NCBI GenBank assembly: GCA_902806365.1
Contig: CADCWJ010000506.1
Location: forward strand, 1-17,412
Length of the DNA stretch: 17,412 nucleotides
Reading direction: 5' to 3'
Source: an uncultured Thermomicrobiales bacterium
GTDB taxonomy: Bacteria; Chloroflexota; Chloroflexia; Thermomicrobiales; UBA6265
Shown: in pieces, positions 1 to 7,273 of the stretch
How the letters are laid out: every line of letters begins with the position of its first letter
Position numbering within the stretch: position 1 is the first letter of the stretch
The notes under the pieces: model-generated
Told to the model about the DNA's origin: nothing
Database searches by the model: none
Seen by the model: only the letters and a program-made list of their open reading frames with translations
Position numbers and translations under genes: made by a program

Positions 1-432
1 CAAACGTCCACCGAACGGCCCCTTGTAGGGGCGGGCCAGAATCGACCGGGAGGTCATTCAGCTGTCGAAGCGTCGATTCGTGTGCCCGCCCGAGGCTGCC
101 CTAGCGAACGTCACGGTGACGGTTGCGGCCGGCAATCCTTCGGTCGCTTTCGCTCTTCTGGCTGACGGTATGGTTTGGGGCGGCAGGAGCGATGCGGTTG
201 GACCCGGTTCCTGGCTTCCTGTATGTAGACCGCCGTGCTCGCGACGCAGGGCCGTTTCTCGGGAGCGCGCTCGAAGGCAGATCCAGCGTGCATCTTCGAT
301 GCACCGATGCCGCTTACAGGGACGATACACGATCGTCCCCTACAAGGATCGCATCTTGATAAACCCCATCTCATGGCAAATCCGGGGCTGCGCGCGACGA
401 CGCCACCAACCAACAGGTGATCGGAGGACATC
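1..432. other. Non-coding stretch upstream of the MutS-like gene
   Basis: No convincing gene is visible here. Open frames in this stretch have no recognisable domain and no ribosome binding site. It holds two hairpin-forming segments joined by an 11-bp inverted repeat (21-31 with 337-347) and a 13-bp odd palindrome at 109-121 (CGTCAC-G-GTGACG). A 15-codon frame starting with ATG at 373 ends with TGA at 418-420, in the same frame as the MutS-like gene that follows. It is probably chance. Confidence 0.6.
21..347. repeat. Putative MITE-like or dispersed intergenic repeat with 11-bp terminal inverted repeats
   Basis: CCTTGTAGGGG at 21-31 is the exact reverse complement of CCCCTACAAGG at 337-347. 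Each end also forms its own hairpin: GGGCGGGC (29-36) pairs with GCCCGCCC (84-91), and GGGACGAT (319-326) pairs with ATCGTCCC (332-339). Motifs of this kind recur between genes in Chloroflexota genomes as I recall them. That they form one 327-bp unit rather than two neighbouring palindromic repeats is inference. No target-site duplication was seen. Confidence 0.5.
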
Positions 433-2592
433 ATCACAACCGTCAGCGACCAATCGACCGGCGAGGCCGGGGACGCCCATGCGGCCTACAGCGCCCGCCA
501 GTCCGCGTTCGAGACCGCACGGGCCGCCACCCACCGGCGCTGGAACACGATCGCCAACATTCGTCTCGCGATCTTCATTGCGCTCGGACTCGCGGTCTGG
601 TGGCTGGTGAGCAACCCTGGCGCGCTTCCGACGCTCGTCGTCCTGCTCGCCCTTGCTGTCCTGACCTGGCTGATCGTGACCCATCGCCGGCTGCGTCGCG
701 AGCGCGACCGGCTCGGTCGCCTGGTGCAGGTCAACGCTGACGCTCTCGCCCGCCTTGCCCTTGACTGGGACGCCGCGCCCGCGCCGCCGCCGCCCGGCGT
801 CGATCGCAGCCATCCATACGCGTTCGATCTCGACATCGTTGGTCGCGCCTCCCTCGCGCACCGGATCGGGACCGTGACGACGCGGGCCGGCTGGACAACG
901 CTCTCCCACTGGCTGCTCGAGCCGGGACCGCTCGACGACGTTCCGCGGCGCCAGCCGGCAGTTCGCGAACTCGCCGCGAAGCTGCCCCTGCGTCAGGAGG
1001 TCGAGGCCTCCGGCCGCGCCGCGCGGGGCACCATTCCCGATCCCGAGCCACTGCTGAGCTGGGCCGAGAGCGTGTCTCGGCCGGTGGAGCGGCCCCTGAT
1101 CCGCTTTCTCGCGGTGGCCAGCCCGATCGCGCTGATTCTGCTCGCCGTGCTCCAGTTCATGGGCATCCTGCCGTATCCCTTGTGGTTGATTCCCCTCACC
1201 CTCAATGTCCTGGTCTTCCTGCTCGCCGGAGCCGGGGTTGCGGACACCGTCGCCAGGGTCGCGCCAATGCACCGGGCCATCGCCGCGTATGGCGATGTGT
1301 TCGCGCTGATCGCGGAGGATGATTGCGACGCGGCAGCGCTGCGCGATATCCGCGCGCTGCTCGGCGCGGGACCGGCTGGCGCGACGGCCCGCATATCCGG
1401 CCTCACCCGGATCAGCAGCCTGGCGCTGCCGCGCGGCTCGATCCTGTACTACCCGGCCCAGATGGTCCTGCTCTGGGATATCCAGGTGCTCCGGCTCCTG
1501 GAGCGGTGGCGGCGATCATCCGGGACGCATGTGCGGCAGTGGCTGGCGGCGGCCGGCGAATGGGACACCATCGCGGCGCTCTCGGTGCTTGTGCACGACC
1601 ATCCAGACTGGGCGTTCGCCTCGATCGATTCCCCCGGCGAGACGATAGCCGCCGACGGGCTGGGGCATCCGCTGATTCCGCACCGGCGAATGGTCCGCAA
1701 CGATGTCGCGATCGGCCCGGCCGAAACGTTCCTGTTCGTGACCGGGTCCAACATGTCCGGCAAGAGCACACTGCTGCGCGCGGTGGGGATCAACGCGGTG
1801 CTGGCGCTGGCGGGCGGCCCATCGTGCGCGCGGTCGCTGGCCATGCCGCCGGTCGATATCCGTTGCTGCATGCGCGTGGAGGATTCGGTAACAGCCGGAG
1901 TCTCGTTTTTCATGGCCGAGCTGCGGCGGCTCAAGGAGGTCGTGGATGCCGCGCTGGTCGCCCGGGAGCGACCGGTACTCTATCTGCTCGACGAGATCAT
2001 GCAGGGGACGAACACGGCGGAGCGCCAGATCGCGTCGCGGGCGGTCCTTCACCAACTGACGGGCGCGAACGCGATCGGAGCCATCTCCAGCCACGATCTG
2101 GGATTGCTCACCGGCTCGCCGCTGGACGCGCGAGCCGCCAAGGCGCATTTCGCGGAGCAGTTCGACGATGGGCGCGATGGACCGGAGATGACGTTCGATT
2201 ACCGGCTGCGGCCGGGAATCGCGACCTCGACCAATGCGCTCAAGCTGATGGAGATTCTGGGCTTCGACCTCGATCCGCGGCCGAAGGCATCGGGGCATTC
2301 TCCCCCGCCGTCACCCAAAGGCCGTGTAGCGGCCGAAACACCCCCGGCGATGAGCCGCACCCGCCAACGGGCGCTGGGGGAGCCGTCGCGCGAAAGCGGC
2401 CCGTCAAGCCCTCCGGGATCGGCTGCTGACCCGATCAGGCCGGCCGCGGCGCGCTGCGGATTTGCCGGAGCGCGCCGCGCGGCGCCGGGATGGCCCGCCA
2501 GGCTTCGATCCGGCCGCTGGCACGACAGGATGGTCCCACGCTTACGATCGCGTGACGATCGACCCTCGCTGGACGACGGGAACTCGGGATGA
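433..2592 (+). CDS. MutS-related membrane-anchored ATPase, start codon non-canonical or mutated
   Basis: A MutS-family ATPase of the membrane-associated, MutS-related type, not classical MutS1 or MutS2. A lever/core-like region (DLDIVGRASLAHRIG) precedes a C-terminal ATPase domain. That domain has Walker A TGSNMSGKST (about residues 437-446 counted from 433), the signature segment SVTAGVSFFMAE, Walker B YLLDEI (about 517-522) and an SSHD loop. Predicted membrane helices lie near residues 43-58, 64-80, 224-242 and 247-266. The first canonical start in frame is GTG at 607, but that would remove the soluble N-terminus and the first helix, which members of this family normally have. The frame is open back to TGA at 418-420, and GGAGGA (423-428) sits 4 nt before ATC at 433, so 433 is the best start. 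Family similarity ends near 2280. The last ~103 residues are Pro/Arg/Ser-rich and look like read-through. Function is unknown; it is unlikely to be the canonical mismatch sensor. Confidence 0.82.
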   Translation: MTTVSDQSTGEAGDAHAAYSARQSAFETARAATHRRWNTIANIRLAIFIALGLAVWWLVSNPGALPTLVVLLALAVLTWLIVTHRRLRRERDRLGRLVQVNADALARLALDWDAAPAPPPPGVDRSHPYAFDLDIVGRASLAHRIGTVTTRAGWTTLSHWLLEPGPLDDVPRRQPAVRELAAKLPLRQEVEASGRAARGTIPDPEPLLSWAESVSRPVERPLIRFLAVASPIALILLAVLQFMGILPYPLWLIPLTLNVLVFLLAGAGVADTVARVAPMHRAIAAYGDVFALIAEDDCDAAALRDIRALLGAGPAGATARISGLTRISSLALPRGSILYYPAQMVLLWDIQVLRLLERWRRSSGTHVRQWLAAAGEWDTIAALSVLVHDHPDWAFASIDSPGETIAADGLGHPLIPHRRMVRNDVAIGPAETFLFVTGSNMSGKSTLLRAVGINAVLALAGGPSCARSLAMPPVDIRCCMRVEDSVTAGVSFFMAELRRLKEVVDAALVARERPVLYLLDEIMQGTNTAERQIASRAVLHQLTGANAIGAISSHDLGLLTGSPLDARAAKAHFAEQFDDGRDGPEMTFDYRLRPGIATSTNALKLMEILGFDLDPRPKASGHSPPPSPKGRVAAETPPAMSRTRQRALGEPSRESGPSSPPGSAADPIRPAAARCGFAGARRAAPGWPARLRSGRWHDRMVPRLRSRDDRPSLDDGNSG

Positions 2593-2695
2593 AACCCGGG
2601 GGCCGCAATGAGTGACAACATGCGGGGATGGCGCGGAGCGGGCGAATCAGGGGCCGCGCTGCGCGGACCTGCCCGGATAGGAAACCCTGCCCCGG

Positions 2696-2947
2696 CTACG
2701 CCGGAGGGTCGATGATCTCGTTCGCGAACTGCCCCGACAAGGCGAGCACCGCGAGGATCACGATCGCCGCGAGGACGGCAACACCGACCAGTGCCACGAG
2801 CGAGACGATGTTGCCGAAACCCTCGCCGCCCATCCTCCGCTCCTCGCCAGGGCCGACGGGCTCGACCACCTCGACCCGTGGAGCGGACCCGGAATCGCGG
2901 CCGACGACGCCAATCAGGGCGATCAGGTACAAAATCCGGAACAACAC
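2696..2947 (-). CDS. Small two-helix membrane protein, unknown function
   Basis: An 83-residue protein starting at GTG 2947, chosen because AGGAG (complement of 2954-2958) lies about 6 nt upstream and the first hydrophobic helix begins directly after the start. Helix 1 is about residues 2-16 (LFRILYLIALIGVVG). A charged, Pro/Glu-rich linker follows (PRVEVVEPVGPGEERR), then helix 2 at about 47-72 (IVSLVALVGVAVLAAIVILA) and a short acidic tail. It lies 157 nt downstream of the yggT-like gene on the same strand and may share its transcript. I recognise no family. A longer frame opens upstream to 3127, but that part is Cys/Pro/Gly-rich and not protein-like. Confidence 0.55.
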   Translation of the reverse strand: MLFRILYLIALIGVVGRDSGSAPRVEVVEPVGPGEERRMGGEGFGNIVSLVALVGVAVLAAIVILAVLALSGQFANEIIDPPA

Positions 2948-3104
2948 GCGGCACTCCTGACATTCGATCGGATGGCTGTTCCCTTGACCGGGAGCGAGGC
3001 GGAGCATCTGTCCCGGTTTTGCTCCGGTGAGCGCTTGTCCTGAACTGTACGGGATGTGGCCCCGCATGGTCCACAGGCACGGCATCGGGACCCGACCGCC
3101 ACCA

Positions 3105-3359
3105 TTACCCCGTGAGTGCCGAGGCAACGAGCTGACGGAGGATGATCAGCAACAGCATGGTGACCATGATCGAGAGATCAAATCCGCCACCGGAAGGAAT
3201 GACCTGCCGCACCGGCGCAATGATCGGTTCGGTGACATCGAACAACAGCTTGCCGACGGTGGAGTTGAACGTCGGGTCGAACCACGAGAACAGCGCGCGG
3301 GCGAGGAGCAACAGGCTGACGATATTGAGGATCGCGATGAGCAGACCGGCGAGTTCCAT
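3105..3359 (-). CDS. YggT family integral membrane protein
   Basis: 84 residues, the usual size for single-repeat YggT proteins. Helix 1 (LLIAILNIVSLLLLARALFSW) is followed by the family-typical loop with FDPTFNSTVGKLLFDVTEPIIAPVRQVIP, a Gly-rich turn, and helix 2 (FDLSIMVTMLLLIILRQLV). The TEPIIAPVRQVIP segment is the strongest family signature. ATG at 3359 has AGAGGA (complement of 3367-3372) 7 nt upstream. YggT-family proteins are implicated in osmotic or potassium-related membrane functions and in division or photosystem-associated roles in various lineages. The role here is unknown. It lies 213 nt downstream of the cobalamin adenosyltransferase on the same strand. Confidence 0.85.
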   Translation of the reverse strand: MELAGLLIAILNIVSLLLLARALFSWFDPTFNSTVGKLLFDVTEPIIAPVRQVIPSGGGFDLSIMVTMLLLIILRQLVASALTG

Positions 3360-3572
3360 TCCAGTTTCCTCTGTCGGGAGCGTAAGCGAATGCGTGCAGG
3401 TCGACGCAGTGCGGGCAGCGCAGGATCAGCGCGCGAACTGCGTCCAAGTATACGCCGGTCGGCGACCGGTTCCGGCGTGTGAGACGACCGACGGGTGCGG
3501 CACAGCGTCCGGACATCCGTAGTACCGACACGATCGCGCCAGACACCGGTGCGCGCTGGCCGACGCGGATTG

Positions 3573-4142
3573 CTACGGACCGGCCGGAGTGGAGCGGGGA
3601 CTCCCTTCGCGGGCGAGCGCGATCTCGCGCTTCTGATGAAGATCCTCGGCACGGGCGAGGATGAACAGGAGAGATGAGAGCCGGTTGAGGTAACGCAGGA
3701 TCTCGGGGTTCGTGATTCCCCCCGTCCGCGCCAGGGCCACGGCCTGGCGCTCGGCCCGCCGAGCCACCGCGCGCGCGACATCGAGCGCGGCACCGGCGAC
3801 GGTCTCCCCGGCAAGGACGAACTCCCGGGGAAGCGTCACCGAGGTGGAGACGATCTCGATCTCGGCCTCGAGCCAGGACACCCGATCGGCCTCGAAGCGG
3901 TAGCTGTCGGGAAGCAGCTCGGGCGTGAACGCCAGCTCGGCCATGACCTTGTAGAGATCGCGCTGGGCCGTCGCGAGGCGCGCATCGGTGCCGGGAAGCT
4001 GGCTGTGGGCCCGGCCGAGTCCCATTGCCGAGGTCGTCTCGTCGATCGCGCCGAGGACATCGATCCGGGGATCGTCCTTGTCGACGCGCGCACCGAGCAG
4101 ATCGGTCTGGCCGGTGTCGCCGAGCGCGGTATAGATCCGCAT
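3573..4142 (-). CDS. PduO-type cob(I)alamin adenosyltransferase
   Basis: 189 residues, typical of the ATP:cob(I)alamin adenosyltransferase family, which transfers the adenosyl group of ATP to cobalamin to make coenzyme B12 in the cytoplasm. The N-terminal ATP-binding loop reads MRIYTALGDTGQTDLLG, followed by VDKDDPRIDVLGAIDETTSAMG, RAVARRAER (about 124-132) and YLNRLSSLLFILAR (151-164). D34 and R128 match the positions of the Asp/Arg pair described for Lactobacillus reuteri PduO. The common TGDxGxT loop is altered to LGDTGQT, and the usual FxLPGG is FVLAGE, so this is a divergent member. The frame extends upstream to 4214, but MRIYT is the conserved N-terminus and purine-rich GGAAGG lies upstream of 4142. 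No cobalamin riboswitch or other B12 gene is visible nearby. Confidence 0.86.
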   Translation of the reverse strand: MRIYTALGDTGQTDLLGARVDKDDPRIDVLGAIDETTSAMGLGRAHSQLPGTDARLATAQRDLYKVMAELAFTPELLPDSYRFEADRVSWLEAEIEIVSTSVTLPREFVLAGETVAGAALDVARAVARRAERQAVALARTGGITNPEILRYLNRLSSLLFILARAEDLHQKREIALAREGSPRSTPAGP

Positions 4143-4214
4143 GATGATGACGCTTCCTTCCTGATTCGGAATCCAGACGGATTCCGGCGGGCCACGCTCG
4201 CTGGAATCGATCAT

Positions 4215-4567
4215 TCCCAGTGTACCGAAGTTGCCGGCCCTCCTCGATCGTCAAAGCCGATCGGGGGATGCCCTTGTGGTAGCATCATGGCCTTGGGGTT
4301 CGAGCCAACGGCGTCCTCGAGCCTGGGCCAGCGCGGCCCCTGTCATCACCCTCGGCGCGCGTTCCGGTTGACGTACCGGATCATGCCCGTTCGCGCATCA
4401 CGACCTGCTTGATCGCTCCCCCAGATGCGCCATTGTCACTGTCCGCGTATACATGTTCCCGACGCAACGGGCGCCCGATCGTCTCGCGCCGGAAGCGAAT
4501 CCGATGCACAGCGCTTCGTGCGATCCGGTGCACCCTGATCGTCCGGGACCAGGAGAGACTAAGGTCA
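4215..4567. other. Intergenic region between divergent genes
   Basis: 353 bases between the adenosyltransferase (-) and the Gfo/Idh oxidoreductase (+). It should hold both promoters, but no pair of well-spaced -35 and -10 elements stands out. TTGACG occurs at about 4369 without a matching -10. The segment 4276-4306 resembles parts of a tRNA (GTGGTAGCATC and GGTTCGAGCC) but lacks an anticodon arm and acceptor pairing. The oxidoreductase frame is open upstream to 4409, but that part is Arg/Cys-rich and unlike the family. Confidence 0.5.
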
Positions 4568-5731
4568 ATGGCAATGTCCTTCCGTTCCCGATCGCTCAGC
4601 TCCGCCCCCAGGCCGGTTTCACTGGAGCCGACCGATTCGATCGGTGTCGCTGTGCTCGGCACCGGTTTCGGCGCGACGGTGCACATTCCCGCCCTCAAAC
4701 ACATTCCGGACGTGAAGATCGTGTCTGTCGTTTCACGCCGCGCCGAGCGGGCCCGGGCCGTGGCGGCGCAGCACGACATCCCGGAGGCGTCGTCCGACTG
4801 GCGGGATGTCATCAACGACCCCAGGGTCCACGCGGTCGTGATTGCGACTCCGCCCTACCTGCACCACCAGATGGCGATCGCGGCACTGGAGGCGGGCAAG
4901 CACGTGCTCTGCGAAAAGCCAATGGCCCGGAATCTCGCCGAGACGCGGGACATGGTGAAGCTGGCCAGCAGCGCCAACGTCGTGGCGATGATCAACCACG
5001 AGTTCCGCTACCTGCCGATCCGGACTCGGGTCAAGGAACTGATCGACGAGGGGTATGTCGGGGAGCCGCAATCGATCGCGATGACGGTGTTCCGGTCGAC
5101 CCTGACGGATCCGAGCGAGCGTCCGTTCGGCTGGATGATGGAGCAGGACAAGGCCGGCGGGATGCTCGGTGCGTCCGGCTCGCACGCGATCGATTCCCTG
5201 CGGTGGTGGATCGGTGAGGTCCACGCCGTCGCCGGAAGCACGGCGACGATGGTCAAGCGCCGCCGCCTTCCGGATTCCTCGGGCATGGCAACGGTCGATG
5301 CCGACGACAACTTTGCCTTTTTGCTGCGATTCGCCAACGGTGCCATCGGCACGGTTCATTTCTGCGCGACGGCGCCCATCAACGCCGGCGATGAGATCAC
5401 GATCTCCGGCTCGGAAGGCATGATCATCGTTCAGGGCGATAGTGATCTGTTCGGTGCACGGAAGCGGGATGTCGGCTTGCGCGAACTTCCGATCCCCGAC
5501 CGGCTGATGCCCAGGCTGCCGGAATTTCCGCACTACCTGACGCGCCCGACGATCCTGCTGCTCCAGGACTGGGTAAAGGCGATCCGAACCGGACGGGGAG
5601 CGGTCTTCACGCCCTCGTTTGCCGATGGGGCGAAGGTTCAGGAGATCATCGACGGGGTGATCCGGTCGGGAGTACAGGGCCGCTGGATTGACACGAGCGG
5701 CACGCGCTGGCCGACCGCGCGCGCGATGTAG
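4568..5731 (+). CDS. Gfo/Idh/MocA family NAD(P)-dependent oxidoreductase
   Basis: A 387-residue two-domain oxidoreductase of the glucose-fructose oxidoreductase/inositol dehydrogenase family, acting on a sugar, polyol or sugar-acid substrate that cannot be named from sequence. The N-terminal Rossmann domain has the dinucleotide motif AVLGTGFGATVHIPAL (GTGFG at 31-35) and ATPPYLHHQMAIAALEAGKHVLCEKP, with the conserved EKP at 116-118. The C-terminal domain contains GGMLGASGSHAIDSLRWW, where H206 and D209 occupy the family's catalytic region. ATG 4568 was chosen because AGGAGA (4551-4556) lies upstream and the protein then begins about 25 residues before the first strand. ATG 4574 is possible. 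It is followed at 45-60 nt by the PLP enzyme and probably shares a transcript with it. Confidence 0.88.
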   Translation: MAMSFRSRSLSSAPRPVSLEPTDSIGVAVLGTGFGATVHIPALKHIPDVKIVSVVSRRAERARAVAAQHDIPEASSDWRDVINDPRVHAVVIATPPYLHHQMAIAALEAGKHVLCEKPMARNLAETRDMVKLASSANVVAMINHEFRYLPIRTRVKELIDEGYVGEPQSIAMTVFRSTLTDPSERPFGWMMEQDKAGGMLGASGSHAIDSLRWWIGEVHAVAGSTATMVKRRRLPDSSGMATVDADDNFAFLLRFANGAIGTVHFCATAPINAGDEITISGSEGMIIVQGDSDLFGARKRDVGLRELPIPDRLMPRLPEFPHYLTRPTILLLQDWVKAIRTGRGAVFTPSFADGAKVQEIIDGVIRSGVQGRWIDTSGTRWPTARAM

Positions 5732-5790
5732 GCGATGGAGAGACGGGCCGTCACGGAGCGGGCAACCGTACGGCGATGGAGATCTTCAAC

Positions 5791-6921
5791 ATGGCAATTG
5801 TGGCTCCGGCATCGGAGCTGATCGTCGCTCCGGACACCGAGGTGGACACGCCCATGCTGGTCGTGTCCGAGGAGATCCTGCGGCGGAACATCGACGAGAT
5901 GGCGGCTTTCGCCGCCGGCGTTGGCGTCTCGCTTCGCCCCCATATCAAGACGCACAAGACGGCCCAGATCGCCCGGCTGCAGATGGCCGCCGGCGCGGTC
6001 GGGATCACCTGCGCCAAAGTTGGGGAAGCGGAGGTGATGGTCGATCAGGCAGGCATCGCTGATGTGCTGCTGGCCTACCCCACCATCGGCGAGCCCAAGG
6101 TGCGACGGCTGGTGGCACTGATGGAGCGGGCCACGGTCAAAGTGGCGGTGGACTCGCTGGAGGCGGCGGACATGCTCTCCCGGTCGATGACCCGGCACGA
6201 CCGGACGCTCGATGTCGTGCTGGAGGTCAACACCGGTCAGAACCGGTCCGGTGTGACGGTGGGTGCGGAGGCGGAAGCGATGGCGTTGCAGATCGCCCGC
6301 CTTCCCAATCTCCGGCTCACCGGGATCATGACCCACGAGGGGCACGCCAACAGTGCCCCGCCGGACGAGATGGAAACGATCGCGATCGCCGCCGGCGAGG
6401 CGATGGTGGCCACCGCCGAAGCGATCCGGAGTCATGGGATCGCCTTGCCAACGGTCAGCGTCGGCTCGACTCCGGCGGCACGCATCACCCCGACCGTTCG
6501 GGGAATTACGGAGATGCGGCCCGGAACCTACGTCTTCAACGACAACTCCGCCTTCCGGTATGGCACCATCGGCGTCGACCGGTGTGCGGCGCGGTTCGTG
6601 GCGACGATCGTAAGCCGGCCGGCGCCCGACCGCTGCGTGCTCGACACCGGCTCGAAATCGCTGGCGATGGACCCGAGCCGCGCGCATCCGGGGCACGGCT
6701 ACATCGTCGGTCACCCGGACGTGCGGATCGTGAAGTTGAGCGAAGAGCACGCCGTCTGCTCGCTTCCCGACGAAACGGACGGCTTCGAGATCAGCGACCG
6801 GGTCGAGATCATACCCAATCACATCTGCCCAACGGTGAATTTGATGAACGAGCTGTTCATCGTCCGGGACGGCGCGATCGTCGATACGTGGCAGGTCGCA
6901 GCGCGCGGCATGGTCCGATGA
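5791..6921 (+). CDS. D-threonine aldolase / D-serine dehydratase-like PLP enzyme (alanine racemase fold)
   Basis: A fold-type III PLP enzyme of the DSD1/D-threonine aldolase family, 376 residues. The N-terminal barrel starts TPMLVVSEEILRRNIDEMAAF. It carries RPHIKTHK, whose first lysine (K53) is the expected PLP Schiff-base residue, and GAVGITCAKVGEAEVM. Near the C-terminus NHICPTVNLMNE supplies a His-x-Cys pair (H344, C346). Characterised eukaryotic D-serine dehydratases bind zinc with His-x-Cys, while bacterial D-threonine aldolases have His-x-Asp. The active site therefore looks D-serine dehydratase-like, and the natural substrate is probably a D-3-hydroxy amino acid. ATG 5791 has GGAGA (5778-5782) 8 nt upstream. 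ATG 5776 is in frame but lacks a well-spaced site. It lies between two NAD-dependent oxidoreductases, suggesting a catabolic pathway. Confidence 0.85.
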   Translation: MAIVAPASELIVAPDTEVDTPMLVVSEEILRRNIDEMAAFAAGVGVSLRPHIKTHKTAQIARLQMAAGAVGITCAKVGEAEVMVDQAGIADVLLAYPTIGEPKVRRLVALMERATVKVAVDSLEAADMLSRSMTRHDRTLDVVLEVNTGQNRSGVTVGAEAEAMALQIARLPNLRLTGIMTHEGHANSAPPDEMETIAIAAGEAMVATAEAIRSHGIALPTVSVGSTPAARITPTVRGITEMRPGTYVFNDNSAFRYGTIGVDRCAARFVATIVSRPAPDRCVLDTGSKSLAMDPSRAHPGHGYIVGHPDVRIVKLSEEHAVCSLPDETDGFEISDRVEIIPNHICPTVNLMNELFIVRDGAIVDTWQVAARGMVR

Positions 6922-7273
6922 GTGTGATGGCAGCGCGTCCGGCAGGGCCTGCATATGGAGACCCCGATTCGGCTGCACTCAGGATTACGGATGTCATCAT
7001 TACGTCGCGCCGTGCCATCGTTATCCTGAGCGAAGTCGACGAATCTCGGCGCAGACAGCAGACATGGTTGCCGTTCTCCGCTATCCCTGCGCAGGTGCGC
7101 ACATCCCTCGGCAAGCGTCGACGAAGCTGCCCGACACAGTTCCAGGGATGACAGTCGTCGGGCGCGCGGGATGAGGTGCCGGTAGCGTCGTCTTGATCGT
7201 CATTGCTCTCGGGTGATCACGGGAATCGTGCGCACCAAATGCTGCGTTTGCCACATGCTGAAGGGTCAGGTGA
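6922..7273. other. Intergenic region within the enzyme cluster
   Basis: 352 bases with no plausible gene. The centre (about 7019-7154) is a dispersed-type repeat, described separately. The last 40 bases hold a purine-rich ribosome binding region (GAAGGG, then AGGTG) for the SDR gene at 7274. No clear promoter or terminator was identified. Confidence 0.5.
7019..7154. repeat. Dispersed REP/MITE-like intergenic repeat
   Basis: One end reads TATCCTGAGCGAAGTCGACG and the other CCAGGGATGACAG. The ends form an imperfect inverted repeat (TTATCCTGAG against TGTCATCCCTGG). Repeats beginning GTCATCCTGAGCGAAG and ending in the inverted ATGAC are, to my knowledge, widespread between genes in Chloroflexota and other phyla. 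The second half carries a related AGCGTCGACGAAG motif. Copy number in this genome cannot be seen from one window. Confidence 0.55.

Noticed and set aside
123..359. 78-codon frame with a hydrophobic start resembling a signal peptide
   Set aside because: It has a TTG start, no ribosome binding site, lies within the repeat-like element, and no family is recognised.
2628..2960. 110-codon plus-strand frame opposite the small membrane protein
   Set aside because: Its Ser/Thr/Pro/Arg composition is that of a shadow. The minus-strand frame has a ribosome binding site and two clear membrane helices.
4276..4306. tRNA-like pieces: GTGGTAGCATC followed by GGTTCGAGCC
   Set aside because: The D-arm and T-arm look-alikes are too close together to hold an anticodon arm, the T-loop is 8 nt and no acceptor stem pairs. 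It could be a relic, but it is more likely chance.
5638..6978. A 446-codon open frame on the minus strand, antisense to the PLP enzyme gene
   Set aside because: It is His/Arg/Asp-rich without domain signatures and mirrors a well-supported gene on the plus strand, as is usual in GC-rich DNA.
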